Origin: an uncultured Clostridia bacterium
Lineage (GTDB): Bacteria > Bacillota > Clostridia > Christensenellales > Borkfalkiaceae
NCBI GenBank assembly: GCA_947588985.1
Contig: CANQBG010000013.1
Location: 1-39,859 of the forward strand
Length of the DNA stretch: 39,859 nucleotides
Reading direction: 5' to 3'
Under the pieces are notes generated by a model that saw only the letters and a list, made by a program, of their open reading frames with translations, made no database searches and was not told where the DNA came from. The first letter of the stretch is position 1. The number at the start of each line of letters is the position of its first letter. Below, piece by piece: positions 1 through 7,260 of the stretch. Both the position numbers and the translations under genes were made by a program.

Positions 1-471
1 GTTGTCGTCGAAGAGATCAAGGAAAAGATCCAAGGCGCGAAGTCCGTCGTGCTCACGCACTACGAACGGCTGACCGTGAAGGAAGTCACCGATCTCCGCA
101 ATCGCTTCAGAGCCGCGGGCTGCGAGTATAAGGTCTATAAAAATACCCTCGTGCGCAAGGCCTTCGACGAGCTCGGAGTGACGCAGTTCGACAGCGACCT
201 GAACGGCGCGACGGCGTTTGTGTTCTGCCCCGACGAGACGAGCGGCTGCTCGATCATCGCCAAGGCTGTGAAGGAGACGCCCGTGCTCGCGGACAAGATC
301 GTCCCGAAGAGCGCCTATGTCGGCGGCGCGTATGTGGACGCGGAAGGCGTGAAGAAGCTCGCGGCGATCCCTTCGAGAGAGGTGCTCGTTGCAAAGATGC
401 TCGGCTGCTTGCAGTCGCCCATCGCAAATCTTGCGTTTGTTTTGAAGGCAATCGCAGACCAAAAATCTTAA
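1..471 (+). CDS. rplJ: 50S ribosomal protein L10 (5' end outside window)
   Basis: Ribosomal stalk base protein; it anchors L7/L12 dimers on the 50S subunit near the GTPase centre. The reading frame is open from base 1, and the first residues (VVVEEIKEKIQ...) are the usual N-terminal part of L10, so only a few codons are missing and the true start lies upstream. The frame ends at TAA 469-471 after 156 codons in the window. The motif KVYKNTLVRKA and the C-terminal helix PIANLAFVLKAIA, which binds L7/L12, are visible. rplL follows after 21 bases, the standard rplJL order. Any autoregulatory L10 leader would be upstream of the window. Identification is secure. Confidence 0.97.
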   Translation, partial: VVVEEIKEKIQGAKSVVLTHYERLTVKEVTDLRNRFRAAGCEYKVYKNTLVRKAFDELGVTQFDSDLNGATAFVFCPDETSGCSIIAKAVKETPVLADKIVPKSAYVGGAYVDAEGVKKLAAIPSREVLVAKMLGCLQSPIANLAFVLKAIADQKS

Positions 472-492
472 TTTATTCGGAGGTAATCAAAA

Positions 493-864
493 ATGGATGT
501 TCAGAAATTTATCGAAGAAGTGAAGGCGATGACGGTTGTCGAGCTCAACGACTTTGTGAAGGCGCTTGAAGAGGAATTCGGCGTCTCCGCGGCGGCGGCT
601 GTGGCTGTCGGCGGCGGTGCGGCTGCGGCGGAAGCGGCTCCGCAGGAAGAAGAAAAGACGGAATTCGACGTCGTCCTCAAGGACTTTGGCGCCAACAAGA
701 TCGGCGTCATCAAGGTCGTCCGCGAACTCACCGGTCTCGGCCTTGCCGATGCGAAGAAGGCCGTGGAGTCCCTCGGCGTCATCAAGGAACAGGTTCCGAA
801 GGCAGACGCGGAAGCCGCTCTTGCCAAGCTCAAGGAAGCCGGCGCGACCGCAGAGCTCAAGTAA
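493..864 (+). CDS. rplL: 50S ribosomal protein L7/L12
   Basis: Stalk protein, normally multicopy on L10, that recruits translational GTPases. The 123-residue length is typical. An N-terminal dimerisation helix (residues about 1-35, [26 protein letters not shown]) is followed by a flexible Ala/Gly-rich hinge (about 36-52) and the globular C-terminal domain with [17 protein letters not shown] and [13 protein letters not shown] strong ribosome site (CGGAGG, 479-484) precedes ATG 493. The gene is co-transcribed with rplJ and ends before the intrinsic terminator at 937-965. Confidence 0.98.
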   Translation: MDVQKFIEEVKAMTVVELNDFVKALEEEFGVSAAAAVAVGGGAAAAEAAPQEEEKTEFDVVLKDFGANKIGVIKVVRELTGLGLADAKKAVESLGVIKEQVPKADAEAALAKLKEAGATAELK

Positions 865-936
865 GGACCGCGCCCCTTTGCGGGCCGGATCCGGCGCGGA
901 ATACCGCGCACCCATCCTTCGTCTGAAAATTCAGAC

Positions 937-965
937 AGGGCGACAGAACATGTCGCCCTTTTTTT
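937..965 (+). terminator. Rho-independent terminator of rplJL
   Basis: Nine-base stem AGGGCGACA / TGTCGCCCT around the loop GAACA, followed directly by a run of six T. It lies 72 bases after the rplL stop. The stretch 865-936 between them shows no gene. Confidence 0.9.
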
Positions 966-1018
966 GACGTTTTTCTGCGGAAAATGGTGTATGATGGAAA
1001 AAATCTCCGTTCATACAG

Positions 1019-1048
1019 TTGATTTTTGGGACAAGGGTATGCTATAAT
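1019..1048 (+). promoter_or_regulatory. Promoter of the helicase/MoxR/vWA operon
   Basis: TTGATT (1019-1024) and TATAAT (1043-1048) are 18 bases apart. This is the only good sigma-A-like promoter between the rplL terminator and the helicase start, and gives a leader of about 160 bases. Confidence 0.7.
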
Positions 1049-1049
1049 G

Positions 1050-1097
1050 AAAGCCTCTCGCCTTCGGAAGGGAAATTCTTCCCCTCGGAGGGCTTTT
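1050..1097 (+). promoter_or_regulatory. Leader hairpin, possible attenuator
   Basis: Just after the predicted transcription start, AAAGCC (1050-1055) can pair with GGCTTT (1091-1096), enclosing a second hairpin GGGAA/TTCCC (1070-1083). A short T run (1094-1097) follows. It resembles a weak terminator inside the leader of the helicase operon. The T tract is short, so termination is uncertain. The rest of the gene-free stretch 865-1215 shows nothing else. Confidence 0.35.
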
Positions 1098-1215
1098 GCG
1101 CGGAGGCGCCGCAATTCCCCCCGGCGGCCGTTTGAAGAAGAGATTTCGGGTGTATATAAATATTCGGGACGCCTATCGCGCGACTTGCGTGCGGCGGAAC
1201 CACAAAGGAGGATGC

Positions 1216-4200
1216 ATGCGTAGTATCATCAAAACCTATGTGCGCGGCCTTGTGCCGGCGACGGTGGGAACGCTCGCCATGCAGACGATCTCGCCCTTCT
1301 CCCTGCCCGGGCAGCGGGGGAGGGAGACGTCTGCGGGCGCGGAGAGCAGTTCCGCGCCGTCCGGATGTGTGCTCGGATTCCGCCCCGGCACGTCATTGCC
1401 CCCTACCATGTCCGAGATCCTCAAGTTGCAAGAGGAAAAACGGCGCCGGCAGGAGGAGATTTGGCGCGAGAAAAAGGCGCAGGAGGCGCGCGAGCAGGAG
1501 CGCATCCGCCAGACGGTGGATATGGAGCTTCCCATGGATTGGGAAAACGCCTTCGCAGACGACGCCCGCACGCGGGATGTGCACGCGGACAGCGTCCCCG
1601 ATGCGCTCATCGTGAGCATGAACACGCTCGGCCGGGTGGACATCGAGTTCATCGCGGAGATCGCGGGCGTCACCCTCAAAGACGCCATCCTCGCGCTTAG
1701 GGGGAGCATCTACCAAAATCCCGAGACGTGGGGGGAGTGCTTCTACAAGGGCTGGGAGACCTCCGAGGAATACCTCTCGGGCAACCTCATCCGCAAGCGC
1801 AGGATCGCGGAGACCGCCAACCAGCGCTTTCAGGGGTATTTTTCCGATAATCTCGCCGCCATCGACCGCGCCCTTCCGCCCGCCGTCGCGATGGGGGATA
1901 TCTACGTCTCCCTCGGCTCGCCTTGGGTGCCGCCCGAGATCATCGACGACTTCATCACGCACATTCTGCACCTGCATTATCCCTATCACGGGACAAGGCA
2001 CGACGCGCTCACGGGCAGCTGGGAGATCCCCAATAAGGGCGAATTTCGCCAAAAGATCCGCTCGGACAGCGTCTATGGCACCCAGCGCCTCCCCGCGCTC
2101 GACATCTTGGAGCGCACCCTCAACATGCGCGCCGTCACCGTCACCGATGAGGTGGAGAGCCTGAGGACGGTCAGCGGCGTCAGGCGGGTGCCCAACCGCG
2201 TGGAGACGATGCTCGCCGTGGAGAAACAGCGGGCGCTCATCAAGGAGTTTCAGAGTTGGGTCTGGAAGGATCCCGAGCGGCGGAGAACGCTCGAGAACAT
2301 CTTCGAGGAGCGCTACGGCTGCGTGCGGCGGCGCTTCTACGACGGCTCCTTCCTCGATTTCCCCACCATGGACCCGGCCGTGCAGCTCTTTCCCTATCAG
2401 AAGAATGCCGTAGCCCGCATCATCTTCTCGCCCAACACCCTCCTCGCGCACGACGTGGGGGCGGGCAAGACGTACGTCATGATCGCGGCGGGCATGGAGC
2501 TTCTGCGCATGGGGCTCTCGGAGAAGAATTTCTACGTCGTCCCCAACAACCTCGTCGCGCAGTGGAGGAGCATTTGGCTGCAGATGTATCCCGATGCCGA
2601 CCTCTTCACCGTGGAGCCCAAGGACTTCACCCCCAAGAACAAGAACGCCACACTGCTCCGCATGCAGCGGGAAAAGCACGACGGCGTGATCATCGCATAC
2701 AGCTGTTTCGACCGCATCCCGCTCTCCAAGAACTGCCGCATCGACCAGCTCAAACATCAGATCGCAGATGTCACCGCCCGCATGAAGCAATCGTCGAAGG
2801 CGACGGGCGCGCTCGAACGCCGCAAGCGCGATTTAGAGCGCGATCTCGAGGACCTCAAGGATGAGGACGAGAAGAAGGGCGTCTGCTTCGACTCCATGAA
2901 CGTGAGCCGCCTCTTCGTGGATGAGGCGCACAACTATAAAAACGTCCCCCTCGAGACCAAGGTGACGTCTACGCTCGGCATCGGCGGGGCGGGCTCTAAG
3001 CGCTGCCGCGAAATGTTGGAGAAGGTCCGCTTCGTCCAGCGGCGGAACGGGGGGAAGGGCGTCGTCATGGCGACGGGTACGCCCATCACCAACTCCATCA
3101 CCGACGCCTTCGTGATGCAGCAATACCTGCAGAGCGGCGAACTTGCCATGCTCGAGCTCGAGAGTTTCGATAGCTGGGTGGGGATGTTCGCGGAGCGGGA
3201 GGCGCAGTTTGAGATCGACGTGGATACGAGCAATTTCCGCCTCGCCACCCGCTTCTCGCGCTTCCACAACCTCCCCGAGCTCACCGCCCTCCTCTCCTCC
3301 ATTGCCGACTTCCATCAGGCCGACGGATCGGACGCTCCCGGGCACGACGGGTATTACGACGTTGTGATCCCGCGCACGCTCGAGTTCGCAAAATATCTTG
3401 AAAAGATCTCCAAGCGTGCGGACATGGTACGGGGCGGGAAGGTCGATCGTCAGCTCGACAACATGTTAAAGATCACGACGGACGGCCGCAAAGCCGCCCT
3501 CGACTACCGCCTCGTCGATCCCAAGGGGTGCTTCACATACACCTCGAAGGTGGCAAAGTGCGCCGAAAACGTCTCCAATATCTACTTCCACACGCGGGGG
3601 AACCGGAGCGCGCAGCTCGTATTCTGCGATATCTCCACTCCCAAAGATGGCTTTAATCTCTATGACGAGCTCAAGCGTCTGCTCATCGTCTATGGCGTAC
3701 GGGAGGAGGAGATCGCTTTCATCCACGACGCGACCACAGACGATCAGCGCGAACGGCTCTTCGCCCGGGTGCGGGCGGGGGAGGTGCGCGTGCTCATCGG
3801 CTCCACCTTCAAATTGGGGCTCGGCGTCAACGTGCAGGAGCGGCTCATCGCCCTCCATCACCTCGATGTGCCGTGGCGCCCCTCGGACATGGTCCAGCGC
3901 GAGGGCCGCATCTTGCGGCAGGGGAACACCAATTCCCGCGTCTTTCTCTATCGTTACATCACCGAGGGCAGTTTCGACGCCTATTCGTGGCAGCTCCTCG
4001 AGACCAAGGCCCGCTTCATCTCCGATCTGCTCTCCGGCTCCATGAAGGACCGCAGCGGTACGGATGTGGACGACGTCGTGCTCGACTATGCCGAAGTGAA
4101 GGCGCTCGCCGTGGGCAATCCCCTCATCAAGGAGCGCGTGGAGACGGCCAACGAGCTCACGCGGCTGCATACGCTCAACCGCAAAGCCGCGGAGGCGCGG

Positions 4201-4734
4201 ATGCGTTTGGAGCAAGAGAGGGGTACCATGCCCAAGAGATGCGCCGAGCAACGGGCTGCGATCGAGCATTGCGCGGAGGACGTTTCGTACTACGACGCGT
4301 GGAAACAGGTCCATCTTGCGGACGGCGGCGGGAAGGCGGAGATCGACGAACGCCGCGAGACGCGTGAGCTTCTGCGCCTCGGGTTTGCCGAGGAGCCGAT
4401 GACGCACGAATTCGAGATCTGCTGCTACCGCGGCTTCGTCTTGTCGCGGCCGGCGGGCTTCCCCGAGCGGCCCTACCTCATCGTGCGGCGCGCGGGAACG
4501 TATATCGTGGAACTCGGTGAGGCGGAGGGCGGCTATCTTGCCCGTGTGGACCACTGCCTCGATACCCTCGCACAGCACAAGGCGCGGCTTGAAGAACGGC
4601 TCGAAGAACTCAAGCGGCGCGAGGAGGATATCGCCGCCGAACTTGCACGCGGCGAGGACTATTCGGAGCGCATCGACGCGGTGCGCGAACGGCTTGCCGA
4701 AATCGATAAAAAATTGAAGGTGGACAAGAAATGA
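1216..4734 (+). CDS. Large SNF2/DEAH-type helicase, stand-alone relative of mobile-element helicases
   Basis: 1172-residue superfamily 2 helicase. Start ATG 1216 is chosen because AAAGGAGG (1204-1211) precedes it; the frame is open further upstream without a ribosome site. Walker A GAGKT is at residues 415-419, the DEAH box at 569-572, a motif-V-like segment FKLGLGVNVQ shortly before, and motif VI QREGRILRQG at 894-903. Charged coiled-coil-like segments flank the core (about 69-97, and the last 60 residues). The N-terminal part (LGRVDIEFIAEIAGV, then SEEYLSGN and WVPPE) resembles the region found in helicase/methylase proteins of conjugative elements and phages, but no methyltransferase domain is present. 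Its stop overlaps the next start (ATGA), so it is probably translationally coupled to the MoxR and vWA genes. Substrate and role are unknown. Confidence 0.85.
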   Translation: MRSIIKTYVRGLVPATVGTLAMQTISPFSLPGQRGRETSAGAESSSAPSGCVLGFRPGTSLPPTMSEILKLQEEKRRRQEEIWREKKAQEAREQERIRQTVDMELPMDWENAFADDARTRDVHADSVPDALIVSMNTLGRVDIEFIAEIAGVTLKDAILALRGSIYQNPETWGECFYKGWETSEEYLSGNLIRKRRIAETANQRFQGYFSDNLAAIDRALPPAVAMGDIYVSLGSPWVPPEIIDDFITHILHLHYPYHGTRHDALTGSWEIPNKGEFRQKIRSDSVYGTQRLPALDILERTLNMRAVTVTDEVESLRTVSGVRRVPNRVETMLAVEKQRALIKEFQSWVWKDPERRRTLENIFEERYGCVRRRFYDGSFLDFPTMDPAVQLFPYQKNAVARIIFSPNTLLAHDVGAGKTYVMIAAGMELLRMGLSEKNFYVVPNNLVAQWRSIWLQMYPDADLFTVEPKDFTPKNKNATLLRMQREKHDGVIIAYSCFDRIPLSKNCRIDQLKHQIADVTARMKQSSKATGALERRKRDLERDLEDLKDEDEKKGVCFDSMNVSRLFVDEAHNYKNVPLETKVTSTLGIGGAGSKRCREMLEKVRFVQRRNGGKGVVMATGTPITNSITDAFVMQQYLQSGELAMLELESFDSWVGMFAEREAQFEIDVDTSNFRLATRFSRFHNLPELTALLSSIADFHQADGSDAPGHDGYYDVVIPRTLEFAKYLEKISKRADMVRGGKVDRQLDNMLKITTDGRKAALDYRLVDPKGCFTYTSKVAKCAENVSNIYFHTRGNRSAQLVFCDISTPKDGFNLYDELKRLLIVYGVREEEIAFIHDATTDDQRERLFARVRAGEVRVLIGSTFKLGLGVNVQERLIALHHLDVPWRPSDMVQREGRILRQGNTNSRVFLYRYITEGSFDAYSWQLLETKARFISDLLSGSMKDRSGTDVDDVVLDYAEVKALAVGNPLIKERVETANELTRLHTLNRKAAEARMRLEQERGTMPKRCAEQRAAIEHCAEDVSYYDAWKQVHLADGGGKAEIDERRETRELLRLGFAEEPMTHEFEICCYRGFVLSRPAGFPERPYLIVRRAGTYIVELGEAEGGYLARVDHCLDTLAQHKARLEERLEELKRREEDIAAELARGEDYSERIDAVRERLAEIDKKLKVDKK
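1404..1414 (+). repeat. Dispersed word, exact TACCATGTCCG
   Basis: In the helicase gene, encoding Thr-Met-Ser. The ATG here is not used as a start: no ribosome site. Confidence 0.9.
3419..3429 (-). repeat. Dispersed word, exact TACCATGTCCG
   Basis: In the helicase gene on the opposite strand; the coding strand reads Ala-Asp-Met-Val. Confidence 0.9.
3884..3894 (-). repeat. Dispersed word, variant GACCATGTCCG
   Basis: In the helicase gene, reading Ser-Asp-Met-Val just before motif VI. Protein conservation alone could explain this copy. Confidence 0.6.
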
Positions 4735-5846
4735 GTGAGCCTATGACGTCAAATCTCCCTACCATGTCCGTGGATAAGGTGGTAGAAAGCCTCTCCGCGA
4801 TGTACTGTTCCGCGCTCCGCAACAAGACGGCGAAGCGGCTTCCTTCGGTGATGCTCTGGGGCCCGCCCGGCGTGGGCAAGTCGCAGGCCGTACGCGAGCT
4901 TGCCGAGGAGATCGGCGCGGAGACGGGCAAGCGCACCGTCGTCACCGACGTGCGGCTGCTCCTCTTCAACCCCATCGACCTTCGCGGCATTCCCACGGCC
5001 AACGCCGATAAGACGCTCGCCGTGTGGCTCCGCCCTAAGATCTTCGATATGGATGAGCGCGAAAACGTGTGCAATCTCCTCTTCCTCGATGAGATCTCGG
5101 CGGCGCCGCCCTCCGTGCAGGCCGCGGCCTACCAGATCACGCTCGACCGCGTGGTGGGGGAACACCGCCTGCCCGATAACTGCATCGTCATCGCGGCGGG
5201 CAACCGCGTGACCGATCGGTCCGTCGCCTACCGCATGCCCAAGGCCCTCTCCAACCGCCTTCTGCACATCGAAGTGGAGAGTAACTTCTCGTCGTGGAGG
5301 AGGTGGGCCGTGCGCAGCGGCATTCATGAGAAGGTGCTCGGCTTCCTATCCTTCCGCCAGAACTACCTCTCCTGCTTCGACGCTTCCAACGACGACCTCG
5401 CCTTCGCGACGCCCCGTAGCTGGGAGATGGTGAGCAATCTCCTCCGCGAGCTCGGGGGGAGCGTGGAGGCCAACTACCCGCTCATCGCGGGGCTCGTCGG
5501 TGCGGGCGTGGCCATCGAGATGCGCACGTGGGAGACGGTGTATAGTCAGCTCCCCTCCATCGAGGGCATCTTCCGCGGACGGGGCGGACCCATGCCCAAG
5601 AGCGTAGACGCGCTCTATGCGCTCACCGCCTCCATGACGGCCTATGCGCGGGAGCACCGCAACGATATGAACCTCATCGCCAACTCCATCCGCTATGCGG
5701 AGCACATGCCGCCCGATTTCGCCGTCATCCTCATGAAGGACTACATGTTCCTCGAACGGGGCTACCGCGAGAAACTCATGAAGGTCCCCGAATTCGTGCG
5801 CTGGCTGAATACCAAGGGGAGCTTGCTCAATGGAACAAGGCCTTGA
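4731..5846 (+). CDS. MoxR-type AAA+ ATPase
   Basis: 371-residue AAA+ ATPase. Walker A GPPGVGKS is at residues 44-51, Walker B LLFLDE at 116-121 with D120/E121, and a sensor-like VIAAGNRVTDR segment follows. MoxR ATPases usually act with a vWA-domain partner as chaperone-like remodelling pairs; the next gene supplies such a partner. The ATG overlaps the helicase stop (ATGA, 4731-4734). The next gene starts 17 bases before this one ends, so the three are probably translationally coupled. The N-terminal residues PTMS (10-13) come from an exact copy of the dispersed word TACCATGTCCG. The client is unknown. Confidence 0.88.
   Translation: MSEPMTSNLPTMSVDKVVESLSAMYCSALRNKTAKRLPSVMLWGPPGVGKSQAVRELAEEIGAETGKRTVVTDVRLLLFNPIDLRGIPTANADKTLAVWLRPKIFDMDERENVCNLLFLDEISAAPPSVQAAAYQITLDRVVGEHRLPDNCIVIAAGNRVTDRSVAYRMPKALSNRLLHIEVESNFSSWRRWAVRSGIHEKVLGFLSFRQNYLSCFDASNDDLAFATPRSWEMVSNLLRELGGSVEANYPLIAGLVGAGVAIEMRTWETVYSQLPSIEGIFRGRGGPMPKSVDALYALTASMTAYAREHRNDMNLIANSIRYAEHMPPDFAVILMKDYMFLERGYREKLMKVPEFVRWLNTKGSLLNGTRP
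4760..4770 (+). repeat. Dispersed word, exact TACCATGTCCG
   Basis: Near the start of the MoxR gene, encoding Pro-Thr-Met-Ser. Confidence 0.9.
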
Positions 5847-7098
5847 CGCAAAATATCTCACCCGGCGGCTGCTTCTCTCGCGGCTTCGCATCCTCGAGCG
5901 GCGCGGGTTTTACGGACTGCTCCTGATGCACGTCCGCTTTGCGCTGAACGAATCGCTCGATACGGCGGCGACGGATGGCGACCGCATCCTGTTTTCCCCC
6001 CAATTTTTGCGCACCATCTCCGACCGCGAGCTCGACTTCGTGATGATGCACGAGATCATGCACATCGCCCTCCGCCACTGCGCGCGGCAGGGGGAGCGGG
6101 ATAATTTCCTCTTCAACGTCGCCTGCGACATCGTCGTCAACTCCAATCTGCTCCTCTCCGAGAATATGGACCTCACGAGCATTACGCTCGCGGGCTACGG
6201 CGAATCCATGCACATCGCGCCGGACGGCGAGGAAGGGTATCTCTACACGGCGGAGCAGGTCTATGAGATGCTGTTTGATCGGGCAAAGCAAGATCCCGGC
6301 AAGGGAGCGGGGGGGAGCGGTTCCGGCCGCGGGAAGGCGGGCGGAAAGACGGACGGGCGCGGGGGAAAGAAGAACGACCCTCTGCGTGCGCCGCGCTGGG
6401 ACGACCACTCCCTCTGGGGCGACGGCGAAAACGACGAGCAGACGTGGGCCAAGCGCATCTCCGACGCCGCGGAGGCCATCTCCGTCCGGAAGAGCAACGG
6501 CAGCGTGGACGACGTCCCTCTCGGCGTCGCGCGCTATCTCAAGGAGCTCAAGCGCCCGCGCACCGATTGGCGCACCCTCCTCAACACCTTCATTCAGGAG
6601 GAGGTGGTGGACTACACCTTCGCGCCGCCCGACCGCCGCACGCAGGATTCCCCCTTCTTCCTCCCCGACTTCTGTGAACCCGAGGAGCGGGTGGACGACG
6701 TCCTCTTCATGGTGGATACCTCCGCCTCGATGACGGACGACATGGTGGCGCAGGCCTATTCGGAGATTGCGGGGGCCATCGAACAGTTCCACGGGAGACT
6801 GCGCGGCATGCTCGGCTTCTTCGACGCGGCCGTCTATCCGCCCGTCCCCTTCGAGGAGGTCTCCGACCTCAAGGCCATTCGCCCCAGGGGCGGCGGCGGG
6901 ACGAGCTTCTTCGCCGTGTTCGCCTACTTGGAAAAACTGCCCAAGCCTCCCTCGAGCCTCGTCATCCTCACCGACGGCTATGCGAACTTCCCGCCGCAGT
7001 CCGCTTCGCACGGAGTGCCCGTCATCTGGCTGATCAACAACGAGATCCGCACTCCGCCGTGGGGGCGCGTCGCACGGATCCCGCCGGAACAGTCTTGA
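5830..7098 (+). CDS. vWA-domain protein with N-terminal HExxH metallopeptidase-like domain (DUF2201-like)
   Basis: 422 residues in two parts. The N-terminal zincin-like domain has HEIMH at residues 74-78 followed by NVACDIVVNSNL, fitting the putative metallopeptidase family that precedes vWA in this architecture. A low-complexity Gly/Lys-rich linker (about 155-185) follows. The C-terminal vWA domain has a MIDAS motif DTSAS at 296-300 and LVILTDGYANFP further on. Start ATG 5830 follows AAGGGGAG (5819-5826 region is inside the upstream gene's last codons) and overlaps the MoxR gene by 17 bases. As the adaptor of the MoxR ATPase it may select the client, and HExxH suggests it may also cut it; both are inferences. 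No signal peptide, so the complex is probably cytoplasmic. Confidence 0.85.
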   Translation: MEQGLDAKYLTRRLLLSRLRILERRGFYGLLLMHVRFALNESLDTAATDGDRILFSPQFLRTISDRELDFVMMHEIMHIALRHCARQGERDNFLFNVACDIVVNSNLLLSENMDLTSITLAGYGESMHIAPDGEEGYLYTAEQVYEMLFDRAKQDPGKGAGGSGSGRGKAGGKTDGRGGKKNDPLRAPRWDDHSLWGDGENDEQTWAKRISDAAEAISVRKSNGSVDDVPLGVARYLKELKRPRTDWRTLLNTFIQEEVVDYTFAPPDRRTQDSPFFLPDFCEPEERVDDVLFMVDTSASMTDDMVAQAYSEIAGAIEQFHGRLRGMLGFFDAAVYPPVPFEEVSDLKAIRPRGGGGTSFFAVFAYLEKLPKPPSSLVILTDGYANFPPQSASHGVPVIWLINNEIRTPPWGRVARIPPEQS

Positions 7099-7206
7099 TC
7101 GAAATTTTTCGAAATAAGCGAAAAACGCCATGTTTTCCGCTTATTTTTTATAAAAATCGGTTATTTCGAAATTTATCAAAATAATATTTCGATAGATATC
7201 GAAATA
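7099..7206. promoter_or_regulatory. Cluster of ATTTCGA-type palindromes before the P-ATPase
   Basis: Three inverted repeats share the half-site TTTCGA: 7099-7112 (TCGAAA-TT-TTTCGA), 7163-7172 (ATTTCGAAAT, perfect) and 7185-7206 (TATTTCGATA-GA-TATCGAAATA, perfect 10-base arms). The stretch is far more AT-rich than its surroundings. The two downstream sites lie 55-100 bases before the Ca2+-ATPase start, where an operator would be expected. The regulator is not identifiable. Confidence 0.55.
7112..7150 (+). terminator. Terminator after the vWA gene
   Basis: AAATAAGCG (7112-7120) pairs with CGCTTATTT (7138-7146), extended inside by AAAAC/GTTTT pairing around GCCAT, and followed by T residues. 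It closes the helicase/MoxR/vWA operon. Confidence 0.7.
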
Positions 7207-7260
7207 CGATCTTCGCGCGCGGGCCGCATATTCGGCGCGGGCGTCTCATAGGATAGCCCC

